This document shows positions 1-9,133 of a stretch of 33,809 nucleotides of DNA, piece after piece; positions within the stretch are counted from its first letter, which is position 1; every line of letters begins with the position of its first letter. The stretch is from an uncultured Ruminococcus sp. (GTDB taxonomy: Bacteria > Bacillota > Clostridia > Oscillospirales > Ruminococcaceae), in assembly GCA_900752785.1 (NCBI GenBank), contig CAADWP010000162.1, positions 1 through 33,809 of the forward strand. Reading direction: 5' to 3'. A model generated the notes under the pieces. The model was given only the letters and a program-made list of their open reading frames with translations. It was not told the DNA's origin and made no database searches. The translations under genes were made by a program, and so were the position numbers.

Positions 1-238
1 GCACACGTTAAAAAATTAATTCACATAAAATATTATACAATATTTTTTCACATTCTTCAATTAAATTGCCAATAAAAGATGTGAACATTCTGTAAATTCT
101 ATAATATTATACTATAAACGTCACATATGGCGGCAGCCAAAATAATTTCGACTGCCGCCATATGCTTAGGTGGTTTATATGAAAATGAAGATGTCAATAT
201 TAAGAACCTGTATTCACAAGATGTAGTTGCTTTCGGAT
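1..238. other. AT-rich intergenic end of window
   Basis: Very AT-rich sequence with no open frame that has a ribosome binding site. The only clear structure is the hairpin at 124-164. Several TATAAT-like strings occur around 100-115, but no gene reads rightwards from them, so I do not call a promoter. Confidence 0.5.
124..164 (-). terminator. hairpin downstream of the beta-helix lipoprotein
   Basis: A perfect 13-bp inverted repeat: CATATGGCGGCAG at 124-136 and its complement at 152-164, with a 15-nt loop. It lies 75 nt past the stop codon of the minus-strand lipoprotein gene. There is no clean U-run directly after the stem on either strand, so termination is inferred from position and stem strength. 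Confidence 0.55.
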
Positions 239-2347
239 TCAAAAGCGCTTTCCGCCTCCGTGAGCGCCGAAGCCTCCTCCAAAGGAAGTTTGCTGACCGA
301 TAAAGGATACAGCGCTTTCCACAGTAAAGCTTCCTGCCTCTGTACCGTCATTCTTATAGCCGCCGATCTCGTAAAGTCCGTTCGTATCCTTTGATGATGA
401 ACTGCCGCCTGTGCAAAGAGTATATTTTTCGCCATTTTTAATATCTGCGGAGCTTATAACGATATGACCAAACCGCTTCGCGGGAGAAAAGCTGAGTATT
501 TCATTGCCATTGCCGTCAATAAGCGTAACAAGAGTACCGCCGCTGAATTCCTGTCCAAAGTTAGCTGAAACAGAGTTTTGTTCAGAGCTGCTGTCGGGAG
601 ATTCAGCCATTTGCGAGCTTCCCGCAGCAATAAGCAGACCTCCGCTGACAAAAATTTTTCCGTTGCTGTCAAGAGCGCCGTTGCCGCCGTTCTGAGGCCC
701 GTTGATTATCACTCTGCCGCCGCTTACCGTAAGATCGCCGTTTGAATCGAGACCGTCACCTTCAGCGTTCACATAGATAGTTCCGCCGCTGATATTTAGC
801 TTTACATTGGAAGAATTACTGCCCATAGCGCCCTGAGAGCTTCCGTCGCTGGCATTCAGCCCGTCATCGGATGCGGTTATATTTGTATTGCCGCCGCTTA
901 TGCTGATTACTGCCGCTTCAAGACCCTCATAGGATTTTGAGACAGTTACCTCGGCGTCATCTTTAATTTCAAGCTGCGAATCGGCGTGTATGCCTTTCTG
1001 ACCTGCGTCAAGGCGCAGTTGTCCGCCCGAGATCAGTATGCTGCCGTTAGAGTGAAGCGTATCGTCGGCAGCGTTTACGTTAAATTCTCCGCCGCTGACC
1101 TTTAGCTCCGAACCGGCTTTAATTCCTTTAACACTGATAGTTTCAGATGATTCGTTTGTATCTGTTATGTTCTCCTCATTCTTGTCTTGCGGAGTTCTTT
1201 TATTATTGAATTCGTCGGGAATTTGAGGCTTACCGTTTTCATCGGTGGGGATCTCTATTCCCTCGGGAGCAGATCCGTCTGGACGCTGAGGTCTGCCGTT
1301 TTCATCGGTGGGGATCTCCATTCCCTCGGGAGCAAATCCGTCTGGACGCTGAGGTCTGTCGGTTCCATCAAACGGGATTCCCATTCCTCCGTGACCAAAG
1401 CCTCCAAAATCATCCTTATGGTCATTTGAAGCATTTGCGCTGCCGCCGCCGGCAGTTATGTCAAAAATTCCGTCCTCAGCAAAAAAAATAGTTTCTGCCT
1501 GAATGCCGTCGCCGCCTGCAATGATATTAAAGCTTCCTGATTCAATATAAATAAATCCAAGTGAAGGATCGTCGGAACAGGTAGATTTTACGCCGTCGTT
1601 TTCGGATTTTATATTGATTTCAGCGTCTGCCGCCGCGACATAATCTTTTCCCTTTATACCGTTGTTTGCGGCAGTTACATCAAGGCTTCCTCCTGCGATC
1701 ACAATATCGTCTTTAGAATGAATTCCGTCAAGGCAGCCGCCGTCTACGGTAAGCTTGCCGTTGCCGTTTATCGTGAGGCTGTCCTCGCTGAATATCGCTG
1801 CGTCAGGATCGGCAGAGTCGCTGTCTGTGCGGGGACTTCTGCCGTCGATAACAGAATTTTCGCTGTTTTCAGCAAGTGTAATGAATGTTTTATCACAATC
1901 TATAATGCAGATAGGGGAGGAGCTTTTGCAGGTTATATCTGCATTATCAAGAATCAACTGAACTTTTGCCTTGGGAGCATTTACGATAAGCTGACCGTCG
2001 TTCAAGCTTCCCGATACACGATAAATTCCTTCTTCGGTTATTGTAATTACGGAATTTTCCGAATAGGCTCCCGATCCACTGACTTTTGCGGAATCGCCTG
2101 AAAGCTTTATTTCAGCGCTGACCGAATCGTATGAAGGATCGCGGTCACGTTCGGAGAAAAGACTGCTGTAATCCGATGTTAGGTTGGAGAGCTGACTTGC
2201 AGATTGGGTGACAGATTCAGAAGCATGCTTAGCATCCGGCGTGACAGATGATTCGTCCGAGCTGCTGCAAGCTGTTACCGAAGCGGCAAAAGTCAAAGCA
2301 GCCGTAAGGAAGCTCAATGATTTTTTGTATGCACTTGAATTTTTCAT
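239..2347 (-). CDS. Cthe_2159-type carbohydrate-binding beta-helix lipoprotein
   Basis: A 702-residue exported protein. It starts with a lipoprotein signal peptide: a basic N-terminus, a hydrophobic stretch, then a lipobox ending AASVTAC, with the Cys near residue 27. From about residue 75 to 300, and again from about 400 to 600, it has short beta-strand repeats of the form 'sGGxlxixAxxDGIxA/S' (for example GGCLDGIHSKDD, AGGDGIQAET, ADDTLHSNG). This is the pattern of the Cthe_2159 family (formerly DUF4353), whose founding member from Clostridium thermocellum is a beta-helix that binds acidic sugars and cellulose. The two halves are joined by a Pro/Asp-rich linker holding a 21-residue tandem repeat, and the C-terminus is Gly-rich. 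A GTG 9 nt upstream (2354-2356) is possible; I prefer ATG at 2347 because it gives a canonical signal peptide. No partner genes are adjacent. Likely a surface glycan-binding protein; the ligand cannot be read from sequence. Confidence 0.8.
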   Translation of the reverse strand: MKNSSAYKKSLSFLTAALTFAASVTACSSSDESSVTPDAKHASESVTQSASQLSNLTSDYSSLFSERDRDPSYDSVSAEIKLSGDSAKVSGSGAYSENSVITITEEGIYRVSGSLNDGQLIVNAPKAKVQLILDNADITCKSSSPICIIDCDKTFITLAENSENSVIDGRSPRTDSDSADPDAAIFSEDSLTINGNGKLTVDGGCLDGIHSKDDIVIAGGSLDVTAANNGIKGKDYVAAADAEINIKSENDGVKSTCSDDPSLGFIYIESGSFNIIAGGDGIQAETIFFAEDGIFDITAGGGSANASNDHKDDFGGFGHGGMGIPFDGTDRPQRPDGFAPEGMEIPTDENGRPQRPDGSAPEGIEIPTDENGKPQIPDEFNNKRTPQDKNEENITDTNESSETISVKGIKAGSELKVSGGEFNVNAADDTLHSNGSILISGGQLRLDAGQKGIHADSQLEIKDDAEVTVSKSYEGLEAAVISISGGNTNITASDDGLNASDGSSQGAMGSNSSNVKLNISGGTIYVNAEGDGLDSNGDLTVSGGRVIINGPQNGGNGALDSNGKIFVSGGLLIAAGSSQMAESPDSSSEQNSVSANFGQEFSGGTLVTLIDGNGNEILSFSPAKRFGHIVISSADIKNGEKYTLCTGGSSSSKDTNGLYEIGGYKNDGTEAGSFTVESAVSFIGQQTSFGGGFGAHGGGKRF
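1225..1350 (-). repeat. 63-bp tandem repeat in the lipoprotein linker
   Basis: Two adjacent 63-bp units (1225-1287 and 1288-1350) are almost identical and encode the 21-residue unit PQRPDG(F/S)APEG(M/I)EIPTDENG. A decayed third unit follows, starting at 1351. Because the unit is a whole number of codons, gain or loss would change linker length without a frameshift. Confidence 0.9.
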
Positions 2348-2450
2348 GTTGTACACCGCTTTCTTTAGTCTCCCAATTCTATTTTCTTTCTATGGTGTAT
2401 TTTAACTCCTGCATATGATTGTTTTGTGATGTTTTTTTGAAACAAAAGAA

Positions 2451-2479
2451 AAAAGTGACGCTTGTAAAACGTCACTTTT
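2451..2479 (-). terminator. intrinsic terminator of the ABC exporter operon
   Basis: A 10-bp perfect stem, AAAAGTGACG at 2451-2460 paired with 2470-2479, with a 9-nt loop. Reading leftwards it is followed by a U-rich run. It lies 24 nt past the permease stop codon. Confidence 0.85.
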
Positions 2480-2502
2480 GATATCTTTTGAGTAAACCGT
2501 AT

Positions 2503-3300
2503 TTATTTTACGTCAGATTTGTTGAAATGCAGGATTCCGACTGCTGAAACGATAACGATCAGGATAACCGCATAAAGCGGAAGCGCCACAGCATCAAAGC
2601 CTTGTGGGATGGAATATCTCTCTAATAGTCCTCCTAATTCGCTTTTTAAGTCGTTTGCATAATTACGGCTACAAATTATTTCCAACTGCTTCTGAGGAGG
2701 GAATAGATCGAGGAATTTTTTCAGCGCCTTATTCTTAATTAATATCAGAACCAAATCAAACAAGGTCAGAATCTGGTGAATAAAGAATGAAAAGATCGCG
2801 CCTGCCGTATTTCTGAATATCATTGTCATCATTACGGTTACAGAAGTAAACGAGATCAAGGTGGTAATTGAAGTAAGTACATAATACAAATTAACGGTGG
2901 TGAAAAGATCGCCCGTTTTATAAAGGATCGACGTAAGTCCAACAGATACAACCATAGATGCAAAGTGGAGTATGATTGCGGCAACCGAACAGGTGATCAA
3001 ATTTGTAAGGTAAATTTTTGTTCTCGAATATCCGCAGATAATTTTATTGCGTACCGTGTTCTGGCGGAAGTCTTTGGCAACGAACAAACCTGCGGCAATG
3101 GCAACGAAAAGGGGCATGAAACTGAACATTAAAAATATAGAATCATCTCCGGAGACGCGGCCTTTTGTATCATTAATGATATCCATTAGCTTGATGAACA
3201 TAATAAGGAGAGCCGGGAACAGTACAGCCAATACCAAACAAACTCGAAAAGTTTTATTTCGGTAAAGCCGGGCGAACGATTCGTTAAGTAAATTACGCAT
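2503..3300 (-). CDS. ABC-2 type transporter permease
   Basis: A 265-residue integral membrane protein with six predicted hydrophobic segments. The first follows a basic MRNLLNESFARLYRNKTF start, as in BcrB / ABC-2 permeases that pair with a separate ATPase. The ATG at 3300 is chosen because AGGGGGTG sits 8 nt upstream. An in-frame GTG at 3307-3309 lies too close to that site. The start overlaps the ATPase stop codon by 8 nt, so the two are probably translated together. With the ATPase it would form an exporter for a peptide, antibiotic or lipid-like substrate. Nothing nearby identifies the cargo, and no lantibiotic or two-component genes are next to it. Confidence 0.8.
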   Translation of the reverse strand: MRNLLNESFARLYRNKTFRVCLVLAVLFPALLIMFIKLMDIINDTKGRVSGDDSIFLMFSFMPLFVAIAAGLFVAKDFRQNTVRNKIICGYSRTKIYLTNLITCSVAAIILHFASMVVSVGLTSILYKTGDLFTTVNLYYVLTSITTLISFTSVTVMMTMIFRNTAGAIFSFFIHQILTLFDLVLILIKNKALKKFLDLFPPQKQLEIICSRNYANDLKSELGGLLERYSIPQGFDAVALPLYAVILIVIVSAVGILHFNKSDVK

Positions 3301-4207
3301 TGTGAGCACCCCCTACAAGTTCCATAAAGTAGCTTTCAAGGCTTTCACTATGTTCGCTCATTGTATGAACAATACAGCCCTTATCGTTAAGAGCAAGAAC
3401 AAGAGTTGTTACCTCAATGTGAGAATGTATTTCAGCCTCGGTTTCCGACAAGATCGTGTGTTGAAGCTCCATTTGCCGGAGAACAGGAGCAAGCAGCACG
3501 GTATTGTTTACCGTAATGCGGATAGATTTGCTGCCGGCGTGTTCAAGCTCCTCTGCGCTCATCTCCTTTATCATTTTGCCTTTGTCAATGAAGCCGTAAT
3601 GTGTGGCAAGTCTGGAAAGCTCGTCGAGGATATGGCTTGAGATAAGAATAGTGACGTCGCGTTCATTGTGAAGCTTTAGGAGAAGATCGCGGACTTCCAT
3701 GATACCTTCGGGATCAAGACCGTTGATCGGCTCGTCAAGAATAAGGAAGTTTGGGTCGGAAACGAGGGAAAATGCGATGCTAAGTCTCTGACGCATACCA
3801 AGTGAAAAGTTTTTCGCCTTTTTTTGACCGGTATTTGAGAGACCAACGAGTTCGAGTATTTCGTTAAGCTTATCTGGAGAAAGTCCACGAAGCTTATATT
3901 GGAGTAAAAGATTGTCTCTTGCGGTCATATCGAGATAGATCGACGGCGTTTCAACAACAGCGCCGATTTTTTTTCGTGTATTGAAGATCGCAGAGTCCTT
4001 GTAATCAATGCCGCAAATAGAGTAGCTGCCTTCGGTGGGAGTATTAAGACCGCTGATAACGCGCATCAGCGTAGTTTTTCCCGCGCCATTTTTGCCCACA
4101 AAGCCATAAATAGAGCCTTTGGGGACATTCATGCTGACGGAATCAAGAACAGTGTTCTTTCTTCCGTAGACTTTTGTCAAATTACTTGTCTTGAGAATAT
4201 ATTCCAT
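3293..4207 (-). CDS. ABC transporter ATP-binding protein, BcrA type
   Basis: A 304-residue ATPase for the membrane permease encoded next to it. Visible motifs are Walker A GKNGAGKTT (about residues 39-47), signature FSLGMRQRL (about 134-142), Walker B LILDEP with the D-loop NGLDPEG, and the H-loop ISSHILDEL. The C-terminal ~85 residues are the regulatory extension seen in BcrA / lantibiotic-protection ATPases. The start has AAAGGATTAGAAA directly upstream. It is the first gene of a two-gene operon that begins after the tuf terminator. No convincing promoter consensus was found in the ~60 nt in front. Confidence 0.87.
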   Translation of the reverse strand: MEYILKTSNLTKVYGRKNTVLDSVSMNVPKGSIYGFVGKNGAGKTTLMRVISGLNTPTEGSYSICGIDYKDSAIFNTRKKIGAVVETPSIYLDMTARDNLLLQYKLRGLSPDKLNEILELVGLSNTGQKKAKNFSLGMRQRLSIAFSLVSDPNFLILDEPINGLDPEGIMEVRDLLLKLHNERDVTILISSHILDELSRLATHYGFIDKGKMIKEMSAEELEHAGSKSIRITVNNTVLLAPVLRQMELQHTILSETEAEIHSHIEVTTLVLALNDKGCIVHTMSEHSESLESYFMELVGGAHNA

Positions 4208-4267
4208 TTTCTAATCCTTTTATCATTAAATTTTTACAAAGCGCATAATAATGAGCTTATAAAATAT

Positions 4268-4298
4268 ACATGCGGTCAAGAAAATCTTAACCGCATGT
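4268..4298 (-). terminator. intrinsic terminator of tuf
   Basis: As leftward RNA this forms a 13-bp stem (4286-4298 with 4268-4280) with one G-U pair and a 5-nt loop, followed by AUAUUUUAU. It sits 10 nt past the tuf stop codon. Confidence 0.85.
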
Positions 4299-4308
4299 CA
4301 AAAAACAA

Positions 4309-5508
4309 TTATTCGTTGATCTTTGTAACAACGCCTGAACCTACAGTTCTGCCGCCCTCACGGATAGCAAAACGGAGTCCCTCCTCGATAGCGATAGGAG
4401 TAATAAGCTCAACGTCCATAGTTACGTTATCACCAGGCATACACATTTCCTTATCAGCAGGAAGTGTAACAACGCCTGTTACGTCAGTTGTTCTGAAGTA
4501 GAACTGAGGTCTGTAGTTGTTGAAGAAAGGAGTATGACGTCCGCCCTCTTCCTTCTTCAGTACGTAAACCTGACCTGCGAACTTTGTATGGGGGTGAATT
4601 GAACCGGGTTTGCAAAGAACCTGTCCGCGCTCAACCTGATCTCTTGTGATACCACGAAGAAGTGCGCCAACGTTATCGCCTGCCTCACAGAAGTCAAGAG
4701 TCTTTCTGAACATTTCAAGGCCTGTAACAACTGTTGTGAGCTTTTCGTCGGAAAGTCCAACGATCTCAACCTGCTCGTTAACATTGAGCTTTCCTCTTTC
4801 AACTCTACCTGTAACAACAGTACCACGACCGGAAATTGTCATAGTATCCTCGATAGGCATAATGAAAGGCTTAGCGTCGTCTCTCTCAGGACTGGGGATG
4901 AATTCGTCAACAGCGTTCATAAGCTCAATGATAGGAGCATATGCGGGATCGTTGATATCATCGGGAGCATTAAGAGCAGCAAGAGCAGAACCCTTGATGA
5001 TAGGTGTGTCGTCGCCGGGGAAGTCATAAGATGAGAGAAGGTCACGAATGTCCATCTCAACGAGCTCGAGAAGCTCCTCATCGTCAACCTGATCAGCCTT
5101 GTTCATGAATACAACGATTGCAGGAACGCCAACCTGACGAGCGAGAAGGATGTGCTCTCTTGTCTGAGCCATAGGACCGTCGGAAGCAGCAACTACGAGG
5201 ATAGCGCCGTCCATCTGAGCAGCACCTGTGATCATGTTCTTAACGTAGTCGGCGTGACCGGGGCAGTCAACGTGAGCGTAGTGACGAGCGTCTGTCTCGT
5301 ACTCAACGTGAGCTGTGTTGATTGTGATACCACGCTCTCTCTCCTCGGGAGCCTTATCGATCATATCGTAAGCCTCGTACTTAGCCTGACCCTTCATAGC
5401 GAGAGTCTTTGTGATAGCAGCAGTAAGAGTTGTCTTACCGTGGTCAACGTGTCCGATAGTACCAATGTTTACATGGGGTTTGGTTCTTTCAAATTTAGCC
5501 TTAGCCAT
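4309..5508 (-). CDS. tuf: translation elongation factor Tu
   Basis: EF-Tu (399 residues) delivers aminoacyl-tRNA to the ribosome as a GTPase. Seen in sequence: G1 GHVDHGKTT near the N-terminus, switch [15 protein letters not shown]3 [10 protein letters not shown]4 NKAD and G5 GSAL, then the two beta-barrel domains ending VVTKINE. The length is normal for the family. AAGGAGG lies 10 nt before the ATG. It is the last gene of the str cluster but has its own consensus promoter directly upstream, so it can be expressed beyond the level of fusA. Confidence 0.98.
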   Translation of the reverse strand: MAKAKFERTKPHVNIGTIGHVDHGKTTLTAAITKTLAMKGQAKYEAYDMIDKAPEERERGITINTAHVEYETDARHYAHVDCPGHADYVKNMITGAAQMDGAILVVAASDGPMAQTREHILLARQVGVPAIVVFMNKADQVDDEELLELVEMDIRDLLSSYDFPGDDTPIIKGSALAALNAPDDINDPAYAPIIELMNAVDEFIPSPERDDAKPFIMPIEDTMTISGRGTVVTGRVERGKLNVNEQVEIVGLSDEKLTTVVTGLEMFRKTLDFCEAGDNVGALLRGITRDQVERGQVLCKPGSIHPHTKFAGQVYVLKKEEGGRHTPFFNNYRPQFYFRTTDVTGVVTLPADKEMCMPGDNVTMDVELITPIAIEEGLRFAIREGGRTVGSGVVTKINE

Positions 5509-5554
5509 TGGAAAATTCCTCCTTAATATAAGAAATTCAGAAACCTGTATATAT

Positions 5555-5583
5555 ATTATACCAGATTAATTTGGTAAATTCAA
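5555..5583 (-). promoter_or_regulatory. sigma-A promoter of tuf
   Basis: On the minus strand, TTGAAT (5578-5583), a 17-nt spacer and TATAAT (5555-5560). The transcript would start about 40 nt before the tuf ATG. The -35 hexamer abuts the hairpin that follows fusA. Confidence 0.8.
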
Positions 5584-5615
5584 GTGTTTTCGGGAATTTT
5601 TATTACCGAAAACAC
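5584..5615 (-). terminator. hairpin between fusA and tuf
   Basis: A perfect 10-bp stem, GTGTTTTCGG at 5584-5593 with 5606-5615, and a 12-nt loop. It lies 16 nt past the fusA stop. The downstream tract (UUGAAUUUA) is only weakly U-rich and is also the tuf -35 region, so it may be a partial terminator or processing site rather than a full stop. Confidence 0.6.
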
Positions 5616-5631
5616 AGAATTTTATTGTAGC

Positions 5632-7710
5632 TTAGTTTTTGCCTCTTGTAGCCATGATCTTTTCAGCAATGCTCTTTGGAACTTCACAATAGCTGTGTGG
5701 TTCCATAGTATACTGTCCGCGTCCCTGTGTATTGGAACGAAGATCGCTTGTATAGCCGAACATTTCGGAAAGCGGAACGAGCGCGTCTACCTGAACGGAG
5801 CCTGTTCTGGATTCCTGACCCTGGATCTGACCGCGGCGCGAGCTGAGGTCGCCGATAACAGTACCTGTATAATCGTCGGGAACGATTACTGCAACCTTCA
5901 TGATAGGCTCCATAAGGATAGGCTGAGCCTGCTTGAGAGCTTCCTTGAAAGCGATAGAGCCGGCAATCTTGAATGCCATTTCCGATGAGTCTACCTCGTG
6001 GTAAGATCCGTCGTAAAGCTCGACCTTAACGTCAACAACCTCATATCCTGCAAGGATACCTGCCTTTGTAGCGCCTTGGATACCGGCGTCAACAGCGGGG
6101 ATATACTCCTTGGGGATAGAACCGCCGACAACGGAGTTCTTGAACTCGTAGCCTTTGCCTGATTCGTTAGGTTCAACACGAATCTTAACGTGACCGTACT
6201 GACCTGAACCGCCTGACTGCTTTTTATATTTGTAGTCGATATCCGCATTGCCCTTGATAGTTTCCTTGTAAGCAACCTGAGGAGCGCCTACGTTGGCTTC
6301 TACCTTAAACTCACGAAGGAGACGGTCAACGATAATATCGAGGTGAAGCTCGCCCATACCGGCAATGATAGTCTGACCGGTTTCTTCGTCTGTCCATGTC
6401 TTGAAAGTAGGATCTTCTTCGGCGAGCTTTGCGAGAGCAATGCCCATTTTTTCCTGACCTGCTTTAGTTTTAGGCTCGATAGCGAGCTGGATAACAGGTT
6501 CGGGGAATTCCATGGATTCGAGAATGATCGGGTGCTTTTCGTCACAGAGAGTATCTCCTGTTGTAGTGTTCTTGAGACCTACGGCTGCGGCAATATCGCC
6601 GGAGTAAACAGTCGTAAGATCCTTTCTGTGGTTAGCGTGCATCTGAACGATACGTCCGAAACGCTCGCGGTTATCCTTTGTGGCGTTCAGAACAGTATCG
6701 CCCTGATTGATAACTCCGGAGTAAACACGGAAGAAAGCAAGCTTACCAACAAACGGGTCTGTTGCAATCTTGAATGCGAGAGCTGAGAACGGCTCGTCGT
6801 CTGACGAAGGTCTGTCCTCCTCTTCGTCTGTATCGGGATTTACGCCCTTGATAGCGGGAACGTCGATAGGAGAAGGCATATAGTCGATGATAGCGTCAAG
6901 CAGCTTCTGAACGCCCTTATTCTTGTAAGAAGTACCGCAGGTTACAGGAACCATGTGGTTAGCAATAGTAGCTGAACGAATGCATTTTTTGATCTCATCC
7001 TGAGTAAGCTCCTCGCCCTCAAGATACTTCATCATGAGCTCTTCGTCCTGTTCTGCAACGTGCTCTACCATATCGTCATGATACTTCTGAGCCTTTTCCT
7101 TCATATCCTCAGGGATATCTTCGATTCTGATATCTTTTCCGAGGTCATCGTAGTAAATATAAGCCTTCATTTCAACGAGGTCGATGATACCTCTGAATTC
7201 GTCCTCAGCGCCTATAGGGAGCTGGATCGGAACGGCGTTACATTTAAGTCTGTCCTTCATCATGTCAACGACGCGATAGAAGTCTGCTCCCATGATGTCC
7301 ATCTTATTTACATAAGCCATACGGGGAACTTTATAGTTGTCAGCCTGTCTCCAAACGGTTTCAGACTGAGGCTCAACGCCGCCCTTAGCGCAGAGTACGG
7401 TAACGGAACCGTCCAGAACGCGGAGAGAACGCTCAACTTCAACAGTGAAGTCAACGTGTCCGGGGGTGTCGATAATATTGAGTCTGTGGCCTGCCCAGTA
7501 GCAAGTAGTAGCGGCGGAGGTAATAGTGATACCTCTCTCCTGCTCCTGCTCCATCCAGTCCATAGTAGCGGATCCTTCGTGAGTTTCACCGATCTTGTGG
7601 TTAACACCGGTGTAGAAAAGGATACGCTCTGTGGTTGTGGTCTTACCTGCGTCAATGTGGGCCATTATGCCGATATTTCTTGTGTTTTCAAGTGTACAAT
7701 CTCTTGACAT
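5632..7710 (-). CDS. fusA: translation elongation factor G
   Basis: EF-G (692 residues) is the translocation GTPase. Seen: AHIDAGKTT (G1), [19 protein letters not shown] (switch I), DTPGHVDFT (G3) and NKMD (G4). Domain III follows, then the domain IV region with [10 protein letters not shown], and the C-terminal domain with [11 protein letters not shown]. The length is typical. AAAGGAGG precedes the ATG. It lies 24 nt after rpsG on the same strand, as in most str operons. This is the canonical translational EF-G rather than the ribosome-protection (tetracycline-resistance) paralogue, judged from the operon and the complete motifs. Confidence 0.98.
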   Translation of the reverse strand: MSRDCTLENTRNIGIMAHIDAGKTTTTERILFYTGVNHKIGETHEGSATMDWMEQEQERGITITSAATTCYWAGHRLNIIDTPGHVDFTVEVERSLRVLDGSVTVLCAKGGVEPQSETVWRQADNYKVPRMAYVNKMDIMGADFYRVVDMMKDRLKCNAVPIQLPIGAEDEFRGIIDLVEMKAYIYYDDLGKDIRIEDIPEDMKEKAQKYHDDMVEHVAEQDEELMMKYLEGEELTQDEIKKCIRSATIANHMVPVTCGTSYKNKGVQKLLDAIIDYMPSPIDVPAIKGVNPDTDEEEDRPSSDDEPFSALAFKIATDPFVGKLAFFRVYSGVINQGDTVLNATKDNRERFGRIVQMHANHRKDLTTVYSGDIAAAVGLKNTTTGDTLCDEKHPIILESMEFPEPVIQLAIEPKTKAGQEKMGIALAKLAEEDPTFKTWTDEETGQTIIAGMGELHLDIIVDRLLREFKVEANVGAPQVAYKETIKGNADIDYKYKKQSGGSGQYGHVKIRVEPNESGKGYEFKNSVVGGSIPKEYIPAVDAGIQGATKAGILAGYEVVDVKVELYDGSYHEVDSSEMAFKIAGSIAFKEALKQAQPILMEPIMKVAVIVPDDYTGTVIGDLSSRRGQIQGQESRTGSVQVDALVPLSEMFGYTSDLRSNTQGRGQYTMEPHSYCEVPKSIAEKIMATRGKN

Positions 7711-7734
7711 AACAATCCTCCTTTAAAGTGACGA

Positions 7735-8205
7735 TTACCAACGATAGTGTGCAAACGCCTTGTTTGCCTCTGCCATCTTGTGTGTGTCGTCACGCTTCTT
7801 GCAGGCACCGCCTGTGCCGTTAAGAGCGTCGAGGATCTCACCGGCAAGTCTTTCTTTCATTGTTTTCTCGTTTCTCTCTCTGGAATACTTGGTGATCCAA
7901 CGGAGACCGAGAGTCTGGCGTCTTTCAGGTCTTACCTCCATAGGAACCTGGTAAGTTGCACCGCCGAGACGGCGAGCCTTTACCTCAAGCTCAGGCATGA
8001 TATTCTCCATAGCCTGCTCGAACACCTCAAGAGCATCCTTGCCTGTCTTTTCAGCTACGATCTCAAAAGCATCGTAAACGATTTTCTGCGCAACGCCCTT
8101 CTTTCCGTCCAGCATAATATTATTTATGAGACGTGTAACGAGCTTTGAATTGTATACAGGATCCTGTAATACGTCACGCTTTGCGATATTACCTCTTCTT
8201 GGCAT
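7735..8205 (-). CDS. rpsG: 30S ribosomal protein S7
   Basis: A 156-residue primary 16S rRNA binding protein of the 30S head. The N-terminus [31 protein letters not shown] and the interior [24 protein letters not shown] are diagnostic. The length is standard. AGGAGGG lies 8 nt before the ATG. It follows rpsL after an unusually long 227-nt gap containing hairpins and a possible promoter. S7 is the known autoregulator of the str operon in Escherichia coli, so this leader is a natural place for control; no such site has been shown here. Confidence 0.98.
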   Translation of the reverse strand: MPRRGNIAKRDVLQDPVYNSKLVTRLINNIMLDGKKGVAQKIVYDAFEIVAEKTGKDALEVFEQAMENIMPELEVKARRLGGATYQVPMEVRPERRQTLGLRWITKYSRERNEKTMKERLAGEILDALNGTGGACKKRDDTHKMAEANKAFAHYRW

Positions 8206-8255
8206 TTTCGCTTCCCTCCTTCACATAGATTCATGAATTCATAGGTACTCGTGTT

Positions 8256-8317
8256 GACCGATTACTGCCACATTTATTACAGCGGTCTTTGCTTCACCGG
8301 TCAATTACGTCAAGACC
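8256..8317 (-). promoter_or_regulatory. alternative hairpins in the rpsL-rpsG spacer
   Basis: The leftward RNA can fold in two ways. One hairpin pairs GACCG (8283-8287) with CGGTC (8256-8260), with an extra CTG/CAG pairing and a TAAT bulge inside. The other pairs GGTCTT (8312-8317) with AAGACC (8284-8289). They share 8284-8287 and so exclude each other. Candidate control element for rpsG; its function is not established. Confidence 0.35.
8276..8304 (-). promoter_or_regulatory. candidate internal promoter for rpsG-fusA
   Basis: On the minus strand, TTGACC (8299-8304), a 17-nt spacer and TGTAAT (8276-8281). Each hexamer differs from consensus at one base. A transcript would start about 65 nt before the rpsG ATG. 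Confidence 0.5.
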
Positions 8318-8396
8318 AATGCAGAGGAATAAAATAATTTATATAAATCTCCGCATTTATCCTGCGATAGTAGTTATCCTATTTTATTGGTAGTGT

Positions 8397-8419
8397 GCGG
8401 CAAATCCGAAGCCTGCCGC
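8397..8419 (-). other. GC-rich hairpin just after rpsL
   Basis: A 6-bp stem (GCGGCA 8397-8402 with TGCCGC 8414-8419) begins 14 nt past the rpsL stop. It has no U-run, so it is not called a terminator. It could be an attenuator or an RNA processing site. Between here and 8318 I see nothing else. Confidence 0.4.
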
Positions 8420-8432
8420 GGCTTTGCAGAAA

Positions 8433-8849
8433 TTACTTCTGCTTAGGTCTCTTAGCGCCGTATTTTGAACGAGCCTGACCTCTGTTGGCAACGCCCTGAG
8501 CGTCCAGAGTGCCTCTGATGATGTGGTAACGCACACCGGGGAGATCCTTTACACGTCCGCCTCTGATAAGAACAACGCTGTGTTCCTGAAGGTTATGACC
8601 GATACCGGGGATGTAAGAAGTAACCTCGTAACCGTTTGTGAGCTTAACTCTTGCGATTTTTCTCATAGCTGAGTTAGGCTTCTTAGGTGTAGCGGTTCTT
8701 ACAGCGGTGCAAACTCCTCTTTTCTGAGGTGAGCTCTGGTTGATCTGTGCCTTCTTCTTAGCATTGTAGCCTTTCTGGAGAGCAGGAGCTGTTGATTTTG
8801 TTTCAAGATCCTTTCTTCCCTTACGAACGAGCTGGTTAAATGTTGGCAT
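8433..8849 (-). CDS. rpsL: 30S ribosomal protein S12
   Basis: A 138-residue protein of the 30S decoding centre. It starts [19 protein letters not shown], a Firmicutes-type N-terminus slightly longer than in E. coli, and contains the conserved loops [17 protein letters not shown] and [17 protein letters not shown]. The lysines at which streptomycin-resistance substitutions usually fall are intact in both loops. AAAGGAGG precedes the ATG. It is the first gene of the str operon here; rpoB/rpoC are not upstream, where a convergently placed dockerin gene lies instead. Confidence 0.98.
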   Translation of the reverse strand: MPTFNQLVRKGRKDLETKSTAPALQKGYNAKKKAQINQSSPQKRGVCTAVRTATPKKPNSAMRKIARVKLTNGYEVTSYIPGIGHNLQEHSVVLIRGGRVKDLPGVRYHIIRGTLDAQGVANRGQARSKYGAKRPKQK

Positions 8850-8902
8850 ATTCTTCCTCCTTTTCTAATGATATAATATGCCTGAATAAAGCATACTCAT
8901 AT

Positions 8903-8931
8903 ATTATAAACAAATTTTGGCGGCTTGTCAA
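8903..8931 (-). promoter_or_regulatory. consensus promoter of the str operon
   Basis: On the minus strand, TTGACA (8926-8931), exactly 17 nt, then TATAAT (8903-8908). This is a perfect sigma-A consensus, fitting a ribosomal protein operon. The expected start is about 45 nt before the rpsL ATG. Confidence 0.9.
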
Positions 8932-9101
8932 GGGGAAACCTTTAAAAATCTGCCAAATTAAAACATTTTGTGATTTTTTCCATGGCGAAGGATTCAGAAA
9001 AGCAAAATGTTGGTTATATTTATGCTTAAAAAGCTATTTTAAACCAATAGGAATCCGAACCTGTTCACACAGAAAATTCCGCACCTCTTTTCGGCAGACT
9101 G
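8932..9101. other. intergenic region upstream of the str promoter
   Basis: 170 nt with no gene that has a ribosome binding site. A 15-codon open frame from the ATG near 8983 lacks one. The segment TTTTCGGCAGACTGAA ending at 9104 is also found, with one base changed, before a hairpin near 20856-20871. Confidence 0.5.
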
Positions 9102-9129
9102 AAACGGCTGAGCTTATGCTCAGCCGTTT
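9102..9129 (-). terminator. hairpin after the dockerin gene
   Basis: A perfect 12-bp stem, AAACGGCTGAGC at 9102-9113 with 9118-9129, and a 4-nt loop. It starts 5 nt past the dockerin gene stop. The U-rich side is actually on the plus strand (TTTGGTTTTA), so leftward termination relies mainly on the stem. Confidence 0.6.
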
Positions 9130-9133
9130 GGTT

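Noticed and set aside
4646..7707. Long open frames antisense to tuf and fusA
   Set aside because: Shadow frames created by the codon bias of highly expressed genes; no ribosome binding sites or recognisable products.
8983..9030. 15-codon ORF between the str promoter and the dockerin gene
   Set aside because: No ribosome binding site, no promoter in the right orientation and no recognisable product.
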